A program made the translations under genes and the position numbers. The notes under the pieces were generated by a model, which saw only the letters and a list, made by a program, of their open reading frames with translations, made no database searches and was not told where the DNA came from. Shown piece after piece: positions 57,334 through 64,000 of a stretch of 64,000 nucleotides of DNA. This stretch comes from Sphingomonadales bacterium (GTDB lineage: Bacteria > Pseudomonadota > Alphaproteobacteria > Sphingomonadales > Sphingomonadaceae). The stretch lies in contig JANXSN010000064.1 of the NCBI GenBank assembly GCA_025352685.1, forward strand, positions 1 to 64,000, read 5' to 3'. Positions within the stretch are counted from its first letter, which is position 1. Every line of letters begins with the position of its first letter.

Positions 57334-57666
57334 ATGATGGCAAAAGGCGAAAAGATGACCGAGAAGGCATCGGAAGCGGTCAAGAAGGCCGGCAAGTCGT
57401 TGAAGCAGGCCACGACCAAGGCAGCGGGCAATGCTGCAGCGCTGAACAACAAGGTAATCGATCACGCTGAGGAGAATACTCGTGCTGCGTTTGCAGCGAT
57501 GCGCTCGGCGGCAAGTGTCAAGTCCGTGAAGGATCTGGCCAAGGTCCAGTCCGACTACGTTAAGGAACAGGGCGCGCGCGCGATGACGCAAGTCAAGGAA
57601 GTCGGTGAGTTGATTGCCCAGTTCGGCCGCGACGCTGTGGCTGCTTGGCGTCCAAAGGCGGACTAG
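57334..57666 (+). CDS. Phasin-family granule protein
   Basis: A 110-residue, Ala/Lys-rich, almost fully helical protein (SEAVKKAGKSLKQATTKAAG). It has the ENTRAAFAAMRSAASVKSVK and DLAKVQSDYVKEQ heptad pattern of phasin 2 proteins, which coat polyhydroxyalkanoate or lipid granules. AAGGAGACAAT lies before ATGATG. Coupling to the wax-ester synthase suggests it may coat neutral-lipid bodies as well as PHA granules. Confidence 0.85.
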   Translation: MMAKGEKMTEKASEAVKKAGKSLKQATTKAAGNAAALNNKVIDHAEENTRAAFAAMRSAASVKSVKDLAKVQSDYVKEQGARAMTQVKEVGELIAQFGRDAVAAWRPKAD

Positions 57667-57692
57667 GGTTTCGTCAGGCGCGCTTCACTGCA

Positions 57693-57720
57693 ATCGACGC
57701 CGGGCTCGCTCGGCGTCGAT
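57693..57720 (+). terminator. Hairpin after the phasin gene
   Basis: ATCGACGCCG and CGGCGTCGAT form a perfect 10-base stem around an 8-base loop, 26 bases after the phasin stop. There is no T run, so termination is plausible but not certain. The remaining 240 bases before the convergent hydrolase gene show nothing recognised. Confidence 0.55.
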
Positions 57721-57958
57721 CTGGCCGACATGCGCCCGTCGAACTTGCTGAAGGACAACCTCGAACGATATCGACGAGGACATGCGGGTGGTTTGCCCTT
57801 TGCCCGCCGCCGCTGTGCGGTACGCAAATACGGCGTCAGCGAGAGACTGGCTGTACACCCGATGACCCGGGCACACTGCGTACAATCTGGGTGGCCACGC
57901 CAGCGAAGATTGAACCACTAATTGGACTTTCAAGACCCGTCACTGCGCGGCGTGCGCC

Positions 57959-58804
57959 TCAGTGGACGTGTCCCGATGACGGGTACAGCAGCGCCTTCAA
58001 CCCCTTGCGCTCGAACGGCTTCCAGTCGTCTTCGGCCTGCGATAGCCGATCAGCGACGGCATAGAGCACCGCGCCATTGACGCCCAAGCCGCAGTGGCTG
58101 CCGTTCACTTCGATGTTGTCGGTGGTTGCAGTTTCGGGCTCGCGGCAATTCTGCCATGCGACGACGCCATCGTACTTCGAGAAGATCGCCGTTGAAGGGA
58201 CCGGCGGGGGGAGTTCGCTTTCGCGCAGCTGGCGCTGGGTATCCTTGTCCTTGAGACGTTGGCCAGTCATCCACTCATAAGCTTTCCAGACGTTGGTCGC
58301 GCGTGGATCACCCGCGAACGGTGATCCGAGCGAGATGACTTGCCGGACCAGATCTGGTCTGCGCCGTGACAGTTGACGCGCAAGGACGCCGCCCAGACTC
58401 CAGCCAACGAGGCTGACTTTTCTACCCGTCTTGTGAAAAATCGCTTCGAGCCGGGCAATCAACTTTTCGCCTTCCCACCCGATCGCACGAGGGCCAAGAT
58501 TGCGGCCCAGTTCCCAGGCATGCACGTCATAACCAGCCCGAGCCAGATACCGCCGCAGCACAGTTGTCGACAGGTCGGTTGTCGTGAACCCGGGCAGCAC
58601 CAGCACCGGATGGCCATCGCCGCGCGGAGCGCTCAACAGAAACGGTGCTGCCAGCGGTAGGGTGCTGAGTTCGAGCGCCGCACGCCCTATTTCGGTCAAC
58701 GCCAGAAACATAGACGGCGGCGCGATGTGATCATCAGCCGGAATTTGTTGCTTTGATTGCACGCCCAATATCCTTCTCGCGAACGGCTGCAGTTCTTTCG
58801 ACAA
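57959..58804 (-). CDS. Alpha/beta hydrolase, lipase-like
   Basis: A 281-residue hydrolase with nucleophile elbow GWSLGG (Ser136), HPVLVLPGFTTTDLST as oxyanion segment and a late HCGLG with the likely catalytic His. No signal peptide. Similar single-domain lipases are often next to wax-ester synthase genes. It could release acyl chains from stored lipid. It converges with the phasin gene. Confidence 0.8.
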   Translation of the reverse strand: MSKELQPFARRILGVQSKQQIPADDHIAPPSMFLALTEIGRAALELSTLPLAAPFLLSAPRGDGHPVLVLPGFTTTDLSTTVLRRYLARAGYDVHAWELGRNLGPRAIGWEGEKLIARLEAIFHKTGRKVSLVGWSLGGVLARQLSRRRPDLVRQVISLGSPFAGDPRATNVWKAYEWMTGQRLKDKDTQRQLRESELPPPVPSTAIFSKYDGVVAWQNCREPETATTDNIEVNGSHCGLGVNGAVLYAVADRLSQAEDDWKPFERKGLKALLYPSSGHVH

Positions 58805-58887
58805 GCGTGCCGCCCTCTCATCCTGCCTTAATGGATGCGGTTGTCGAGCGTTTTATTTTGCAACCTTTTACCCGCAGCCTTTTGTGT

Positions 58888-59442
58888 TCAAACGAATGCG
58901 CTCCGCTTGGCATCGCTGCGCCCGACATCGAGCGACAGAATTGCAATGTCGTGGACCGTTCCGTCGCGCGCCTTCACATGATCACGCAGCATGGCCTCGC
59001 CGCGGAATCCAGCTTCTTCAAACAGCATGATCGCGCCGCGTTGGTCCGGCGTCATGCGCGCCATCAATTTGGTCGTGCCGCCCTCGCGTGCGAGACCAAT
59101 GCTGGCATCGAGCAATGTGCGGCCGAGCCCTTTGCCGCGCATTGCCGGGGAAACAAGCATCCGCACCTCGGCCACATGGGGAGACCAACTCAGCGGATCG
59201 CGTACGATCGCAGTGGTGGCGACGACCGCATCATCGGCCGTTGCCACAAGGCTCTCGATTTCGCCTGCCTTGATCGCATCCAGCCATGCCTCGATCACGC
59301 GGGCGTGCTTGATGTCGCGGCTGAGAAACAGCAGGTCATGCTCGGGAAGACTTTGAGCAAACTCGGCGACCCCCGTGGCGTCAGCCCGCGCGAAAGGGCG
59401 GATCGTGACCCATGTGCCTTGGCAATCGATCGTTGTCGTCAT
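58888..59442 (-). CDS. GNAT-family N-acetyltransferase
   Basis: A 184-residue acetyltransferase. VRMLVSPAMRGKGLGRTLLD is the acetyl-CoA-binding motif A (R/Q-x-x-G-x-G/A) and LFEEAGFR the motif B region. The acceptor substrate is unknown. The ATG forms ATGA with the phaC stop, so it is made with the PHA synthase. Confidence 0.85.
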   Translation of the reverse strand: MTTTIDCQGTWVTIRPFARADATGVAEFAQSLPEHDLLFLSRDIKHARVIEAWLDAIKAGEIESLVATADDAVVATTAIVRDPLSWSPHVAEVRMLVSPAMRGKGLGRTLLDASIGLAREGGTTKLMARMTPDQRGAIMLFEEAGFRGEAMLRDHVKARDGTVHDIAILSLDVGRSDAKRSAFV

Positions 59443-60506
59443 GTGCTCCGATCTCCCAACCACTGGTCGATCTGTGGCCAGAGCCGCTTGATCGCATTAC
59501 CGCCTGCAACAAGGCTGACGTGCCCGCCCTTGAGGACAACGGCTTGCTTGTCATTTGACCCGACCATGTCGATCAACGGGGCAGAAGCGCCGGCGGGCAC
59601 AATATGATCGTGCTCTGCAGTGACGTGTAGAAAGGGCGCCGTGATTTGCGAAAGATCGACAGAACGATCGCCGACGGTCATCGTCCTGTTCATCAAGCCG
59701 TTATCCCACATCAATTGCTTGGTCGTCTGGCGAAAAAACTCGCCCGCGAGTGGCAGCATGTCAGCACTCCAGCGGTCGAACATACGGTGTGATTTCACGA
59801 ACTCGTCGTTCCACATATTATCCCACAGCCGAATGTTTCCGGCTATGCGCCCGCCAGGTCGCAGCATGTCGAAAGAACTGTAGAGCATTTCGGCCGGGCA
59901 ATTGCCGAGCGTATCGACGAGCCGATCGACATCAAAGAACCGTTTGTCCGACCATGCCTGAAACAGAGGCATCCCGTCGAAATTCACAGGCGTCGTAAAG
60001 GTCACAAGATTTTTGAGATTGTCGCCGCCGTAAAGGCTCGCCCACAGAATCGAAAGGACGCCGCCGAAGCAATAGCCAAGAACAGAAATATCGTCTTCGC
60101 CGGTAACCTCGGCAACCTTGGCGACGCATTGCGGGAGAAAGTCGCCGACGTAATCCTCGATGCCGAGATGTCTGTCGTCGCGACGCGGGGCATCCCAATC
60201 CACCATGAAGACGTCGAACCCGCGCAGAAGCAAGAATTCGACGAAACTCTGCCCCGGAACGAGATCGAAGATGTAGCCGCGGTTCGTCGTGGCCATCACG
60301 AGCATCACAGGCACGCGGTACACGTCATCAACCTGCGGTTTGTAGTGATAAAACCGCAAAGGGCCGCGTGCGATCAATGTCTCTTTTGCGCTCGCACCCA
60401 TCACCGGGGCTGGCGAGGAGAAATACTCAAGCCCCTTGATGTTCCTCAGCATTGCTCGTTCAAATTCGACCTTCGATTGTTGTAAGATGTCGAGAGGATC
60501 ACTCAT
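59439..60506 (-). CDS. phaC: Class III poly(3-hydroxyalkanoate) synthase subunit PhaC
   Basis: A 355-residue synthase, the same length as the Allochromatium class III enzyme. It polymerises 3-hydroxyacyl-CoA into PHA at the granule surface. The lipase-like box with nucleophile Cys146 is GYCFGG, the Asp lies in AEHDHIVPA and the His in KGGHVSLVAG. The start MSDPLDILQQ forms ATGA with the upstream PhaE-like stop; a 99-codon upstream extension is antisense-like and overlaps that gene, so it is refused. Confidence 0.95.
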   Translation of the reverse strand: MSDPLDILQQSKVEFERAMLRNIKGLEYFSSPAPVMGASAKETLIARGPLRFYHYKPQVDDVYRVPVMLVMATTNRGYIFDLVPGQSFVEFLLLRGFDVFMVDWDAPRRDDRHLGIEDYVGDFLPQCVAKVAEVTGEDDISVLGYCFGGVLSILWASLYGGDNLKNLVTFTTPVNFDGMPLFQAWSDKRFFDVDRLVDTLGNCPAEMLYSSFDMLRPGGRIAGNIRLWDNMWNDEFVKSHRMFDRWSADMLPLAGEFFRQTTKQLMWDNGLMNRTMTVGDRSVDLSQITAPFLHVTAEHDHIVPAGASAPLIDMVGSNDKQAVVLKGGHVSLVAGGNAIKRLWPQIDQWLGDRST

Positions 60507-60853
60507 GCGCTGGGCGCAGGTTTGCGCCCGCGTGTGGGCCTCGGTTTGGACTGGTGCACAGCGTTGCCGCTCGCGAGGGCGGTCTCTATGCGCGCCAGGC
60601 TGCCTTCGATTGAAGTCAGCCGCTGGCTGAGCGTTTCGACCTCTACCTTGCTCGGCATGTTTGCGGCAGCCAAAACCTTGGCCATCGCTTCCTGTACAGC
60701 GTTTTGGACTTGCAGACCTGCAGCGGTTGCCGAGTGCATTGCCTGCGCTGCCTCGGGGCGCGCGAGAAACTGACTGCCATACTCGTTGGCCAGTTTTTCC
60801 CACTGGTTTACAACGTCGCGCAACATGGTCATGGGGTCAATTGGGGTCGCCAT
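60503..60853 (-). CDS. Short PhaE/PhaR-like PHA-synthase subunit, 116 aa
   Basis: A small helical protein: DPMTMLRDVVNQWEKLANEY, VQNAVQEAMAKVLAAANMPSK and VETLSQRLTSIEGSLARIE resemble the C-terminal helix of PhaE and PhaR (the LN/MPT-x-E stretch followed by a coiled coil). It lacks most of the usual 180-360 residues. It is directly coupled to phaC, the place of a second subunit, so it is likely the activator partner. A Lys/Arg/Pro-rich tail ends it. Confidence 0.65.
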   Translation of the reverse strand: MATPIDPMTMLRDVVNQWEKLANEYGSQFLARPEAAQAMHSATAAGLQVQNAVQEAMAKVLAAANMPSKVEVETLSQRLTSIEGSLARIETALASGNAVHQSKPRPTRGRKPAPSA

Positions 60854-61294
60854 CGGCGAATGGTCGGACCGAACGGCCGCGTGGTCAACCCCCCCAAACG
60901 GTGCGTCCTGGTTATCCCAAGACGAAGACGCTGCGCAAAATATCGGCTGGACCTGAAAGAAGCTCGCCCTGAACAGCCATCGCTTTAACCCGCAGCGCCC
61001 TTATGGGGTTACGGCGAGCAACCGATCGCATGGCGCGCTCGCAGTCGACGCGTCGAAGTCTTCGCTCGATCGCGGCCGTTCCTGTCTCTCGCGCCGCAAA
61101 AACCTGCAGCAACCAGCCGCGCCGTTGTGCCTCGATACCGAATATGTTGGGGCAATAAGCGACAGGCGGGATTGTCGTTGCCGAGCGGGCGTAACGGCAA
61201 GTGCGGGCGGCACAAGGGCGCGAGCTGCTCGTCGCCCCGGCCTAACCAGTCACCCCGCCGAGTTCCAAGTCGATCCGCGACACAGCGATCGCGC
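60854..61294. other. Intergenic region between the PHA genes and the TonB receptor
   Basis: About 440 bases hold the promoter of the leftward PHA genes and the tail of the leftward receptor. Open frames of 60-100 codons occur on both strands, but none has a ribosome site or a known motif. No hairpin with T run was found. Confidence 0.4.
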
Positions 61295-63421
61295 TCAGAA
61301 CTTCTTCGCGATCCCGGCAAAAAAACCGCGCCGCGCGCCGAACTGGGGCGCGCCGACGCCGACGCCGGAACCGTCGCGCAAGGCGTAGGCCTTATCGAAT
61401 ACGTTCACGATGTCGAACCGGATTGACAGGCCCTTGAGAGGGCCTAGTCCATCGAAATTCTGCGCGATTCCCAAGTTTGCCGTAATGTATGAGGGCAATT
61501 TCCCGCCATTGGGCACGACGCCATTGGGGTCGCCGGCGCGCAAGCCATCGCCATAGAGAACGTCGGCTGACGGTACGAGCGTGCCGAGTCCATCCTTCAT
61601 CGAAACACTGCCCCCGCCGGACAGGGTCCAGCGTTGAGAATGGTCGGTAAAAATGTAGTTGTCGCGGATATAATCGAGGTTTTTCTGCGAGAAAAAGAAT
61701 TGGCTTGAGACGATATTTTTGCCTTTCTCCTGACCACGCGCGACGTTGGCGTAGAGTGAAAGGGGGCCATGAGTATAATCGGCGCGCACCTCTACACCCC
61801 AGGCGTAACCGGTCGCATAGTTGAACGGCGCGAGGACAAGCGATGATCCAAACTGTCCTTCGTCGAGCAGATTGGTCTTATTTTTGTAATAGCCGTCGAT
61901 CGCTAACGTAAAGCCGCGGGCTAGCGTTTGTTGCACACCGGCGTCGAAATAGCTTTCCCGTTCGGCTCGGACAGGGTCGCCGAACGGAACCTCAGACTGC
62001 TTGGTTGTCCCGATGAACTGGGCGACGGTCGTCGTTCCGACCAGCTCCTGCGGCGGCGGCGTGAAATTGCGCGCATAGCCGATGTGGACCGTCGTACCCT
62101 CCGCGGGCTTGTAAACCAGGTTTACGCGCGGGCTGAATTGCTGCTCGCTGGTAAAGGCGCGCACGGTATCGAACCGCGCGCCGTAATTCAGCGTCAGATG
62201 CGGCGAGAGTGTCCACTCGTCTTGAAGATAGACGCCGTAGAGTTGCCCCGTCTTGTTGCCGTTGTCGGTAAAGCTGCTCGGCACATCGGTCGTCTGAGCA
62301 CCGGCTGTGTTTACCGGGAAGAACAGCGATGTCACCGACGAGCGGGTTCGCTCGTTCTGAAAAAAGACGCCGAAGCGAAGTGTGTGTGCATCGGACAGTT
62401 TGTAACTGCCATCGGCCTGCACACCGATTGCGAGACTGGAGAGCCGCGAGCTATCGTTGAACCCTCTGAAGATAATGTCGCCACCCTGCGGATCCGGCGT
62501 GTAGCGCGTCTGTGAATATCGGACGAACGGCGCCAGTTGGAAGTTGAGCGCGTCACCGGCGTATTGATAGGCGATAACGCCGTAATGGGTGATCTCGCGC
62601 TGGTTTAGGTCGAGCGTTGCGGAATCAAAGGTTGTGCGACCGTTGAGCTGGTATTGTGCAAGCTGCCCGGGATTATTGGGAATTTGGAAAAACCCGATCG
62701 CCGTCCCGCCAAAGATCGTCAGGCGGCTGGTGTCGGACAGAACGTCGGAAAGATAGCCAAACGCACGGTACTGGCGCGTGCGGTCATGGTTCGCGCTCGA
62801 CGCAGAAGTCGTGTTCTCGACGCCAAGGTCGTTTTGTAGATAACTGCCCGAAAAGAAGTAATTTAACCGCCCGGTGGAGCCGCGCAGGACGGCGCTTGGC
62901 TCGATCGTGTTGTGGCTGCCCCCATAGATGCCGACCTCGCCACCATTTTCGAACGAACCACTGTGGGTGCTCAGGCTGACGATCCCTGACGTTCTGTAAC
63001 CGTATTGCGCAGGCAGCGTACCGGTAATGAGCGTAATCGAGTCCGCGACGCGCGGATCGAAAGTCTGACCGAAGCCGGCAATGCTTTCGGGGACAATCAC
63101 GCCGTTCAGTCGGTACTGGAGATTGCCGTGTTCATTGCGCACGTGAACGGCGCCGTAGCTGTCCTGGGTGACGCCGGGGGCCTGGAGCAGCACCTGCGTC
63201 AGGTTGCGGTCAGCCCCCTGGGGCTGGTTATCAAGCGTTGTGCGTGAAAAGACGAACTCGCTCGCACCCAGCGAAGGCAAAATCGAGTCACGCGCCGCGT
63301 CGAGTCTCTTGCCCGTAACGACGATATCGGTGGGTGCGGAATCATCGGGCGCGGTATTAGCGGTTTGGGCAAATGCCTGGACGGGAAGCAGCGCAAGGGC
63401 AATAAAAGGCAAACGACGCAT
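61295..63421 (-). CDS. TonB-dependent receptor, predicted zinc-regulated
   Basis: A 708-residue outer-membrane receptor. Signal peptide MRRLPFIALALLPVQAFAQ, plug with NLTQVLLQAPGVTQDSYGAV and QYGYRTSGIVSLSTHSG, then a barrel ending in Phe. The third ATG in a row is the start because GGAG lies seven bases before it. A perfect Zur-type palindrome overlaps its promoter, so it likely imports a zinc complex under zinc shortage. Unlike Neisseria ZnuD it has no His-rich loop. The ligand could be a zincophore or free zinc. Confidence 0.85.
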   Translation of the reverse strand: MRRLPFIALALLPVQAFAQTANTAPDDSAPTDIVVTGKRLDAARDSILPSLGASEFVFSRTTLDNQPQGADRNLTQVLLQAPGVTQDSYGAVHVRNEHGNLQYRLNGVIVPESIAGFGQTFDPRVADSITLITGTLPAQYGYRTSGIVSLSTHSGSFENGGEVGIYGGSHNTIEPSAVLRGSTGRLNYFFSGSYLQNDLGVENTTSASSANHDRTRQYRAFGYLSDVLSDTSRLTIFGGTAIGFFQIPNNPGQLAQYQLNGRTTFDSATLDLNQREITHYGVIAYQYAGDALNFQLAPFVRYSQTRYTPDPQGGDIIFRGFNDSSRLSSLAIGVQADGSYKLSDAHTLRFGVFFQNERTRSSVTSLFFPVNTAGAQTTDVPSSFTDNGNKTGQLYGVYLQDEWTLSPHLTLNYGARFDTVRAFTSEQQFSPRVNLVYKPAEGTTVHIGYARNFTPPPQELVGTTTVAQFIGTTKQSEVPFGDPVRAERESYFDAGVQQTLARGFTLAIDGYYKNKTNLLDEGQFGSSLVLAPFNYATGYAWGVEVRADYTHGPLSLYANVARGQEKGKNIVSSQFFFSQKNLDYIRDNYIFTDHSQRWTLSGGGSVSMKDGLGTLVPSADVLYGDGLRAGDPNGVVPNGGKLPSYITANLGIAQNFDGLGPLKGLSIRFDIVNVFDKAYALRDGSGVGVGAPQFGARRGFFAGIAKKF

Positions 63422-63459
63422 CAACATACTCCGCATCTGATGAGGCGCTTTACCCGTAA

Positions 63460-63474
63460 TGTTATATTATAACA
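63460..63474. promoter_or_regulatory. Zur-type operator
   Basis: TGTTATATTATAACA is a perfect 7-1-7 inverted repeat. It matches the core of the known Zur consensus (TGTTATANTATAACA) in every position. Its centre is 46 bases upstream of the receptor start, in the promoter. The upstream partial gene ends 100 bases away on the same strand. Confidence 0.8.
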
Positions 63475-63575
63475 ATGGTCTTTTGCCGCGGTGCAACATG
63501 CGTTTGCGACCATGAACAGGGGATGAGCAGCTTCGCCCGGACCCATTAAATCCGGTCAGCGACCAGTGCGCCCGG

Positions 63576-64000
63576 TCAAACCTCGCGATAGGCCGGCGTT
63601 GCAAACGGGGTCGGATAAACACGCATCAGGCCAATATTAAGCGCTGCGAGTCCAACGAACCAGATCGCGTCATTGAAAGCGACGCCTTCGATGATGGCGG
63701 GGGAGAAATTCTCCACCCCTCCGAAACCAAGCGCGCCGAGATAGATCACCAACTGATAAGCGACAAAACTACCGCTCAAGGCTGCCGCGATCCGCAACGG
63801 CGAAGTGTTACCGCGCAGCACGGTACGCGCAGCACCATAGGCAGCCAACGCCCCAAGCCCGAGCGATAAGCCAAGCGCGTAGGTGTCGACCGTTTGCGGA
63901 TAATGCATGAGCGTAAAACCCACGACCTGATTGGCAAACCACGTGGCAACCACCAATGCTGCACCGCGCCGCACATCAAGTGTGAGCGCGGAGATCGTGG
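63576..64000 (-). CDS. Membrane protein, partial at right edge
   Basis: The frame is open to the window edge, so the N-terminus lies outside, although an internal GTG at 63974 could be a start. The visible 141 residues have about four membrane helices (TWFANQVVGFTLMHY, GLSLGLGALAAYGAA, AAALSGSFVAYQLVIYLGAL, AFNDAIWFVGLAALNIGLM). I do not recognise the family. It lies upstream of the predicted zinc-regulated receptor on the same strand, possibly as part of the same metal locus. Confidence 0.6.
   Translation of the reverse strand, partial: TISALTLDVRRGAALVVATWFANQVVGFTLMHYPQTVDTYALGLSLGLGALAAYGAARTVLRGNTSPLRIAAALSGSFVAYQLVIYLGALGFGGVENFSPAIIEGVAFNDAIWFVGLAALNIGLMRVYPTPFATPAYREV

Noticed and set aside
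60507-60803. N-terminal extension of PhaC by 99 codons
   Set aside because: It reads the PhaE-like gene in another frame, and the ATGA junction plus the usual 355-residue length support the later start.

Overview
The window is a GC-rich, densely packed alphaproteobacterial chromosome segment, most likely from the order Sphingomonadales. The evidence is the gene style (TonB-dependent receptors with plug domains, a pntAA-pntAB-pntB set behind a 50-residue aa3-oxidase subunit IV, the lapA-pyrF-trpF-trpB-trpA-accD-folC block, AmpG, a class III PhaC) and the many ATGA/GTGA stop-start overlaps. A class III PHA synthase together with a wax-ester synthase, and relics of a possible bacteriochlorophyll-type reductase, would fit lineages close to photoheterotrophic sphingomonads. 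Genus cannot be fixed from the sequence alone.

Layout. 1-0.7 kb: right end of an IS5-type element. 0.8-9.4 kb: an NtrC-family regulator with an altered GAFTGA loop, cox subunit IV and the proton-translocating transhydrogenase operon, a Tat-exported M20-fold protein lacking several metal ligands, and a TonB receptor. 9.7-14.5 kb: MFS-cysK pair, an alpha/beta hydrolase, an L,D-transpeptidase and the ruins of a higBA toxin-antitoxin module. 14.5-21.6 kb: UvrD/PcrA helicase with a LexA-type box at its start, a cold-shock gene with a strong terminator, an MFS symporter, and a Rieske oxygenase-rluB-rsmD operon with a REP-like hairpin near its start. 21.6-31.5 kb: ampG, then a long leftward block lapA-pyrF-trpF-trpB-(56-residue membrane protein)-trpA-accD-folC preceded by a patatin-like gene. 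31.5-36.6 kb: relic of an FrhB/BciB-type gene, radA with a second LexA-type box, acpP-fabF-mltG. 37-45.9 kb: katG/oxyR, argC, an SH3-domain gene overlapping marR, leucyl aminopeptidase, rimO, tRNA-Val(UAC), an ABA4-like membrane protein coupled to an XRE regulator. 46-55.7 kb: DUF2855, GST, OmpA-like protein, histidinol-phosphate aminotransferase, a P450-reductase fusion of the CYP102 type and an APC permease. 55.8-60.9 kb: storage-lipid island (wax-ester synthase, phasin, hydrolase, GNAT, PhaC, short PhaE-like subunit). 61.3-64 kb: a TonB receptor behind a perfect Zur-type palindrome, and a partial membrane protein.

How parts fit together. Redox and stress themes recur: transhydrogenase makes NADPH, OxyR sits beside KatG, two DNA-repair genes carry matching GTTC-N7-GTTC boxes suggesting one SOS regulon, and the receptor near the right edge is predicted to respond to zinc. 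Fatty-acid genes (accD, acpP, fabF, P450) and carbon-storage genes (wax-ester synthase, PhaC/PhaE, phasin) form a second theme. No CRISPR array, rRNA, prophage or complete defence island was seen. All assignments come from reading sequence and recalled family motifs; no database search was run.
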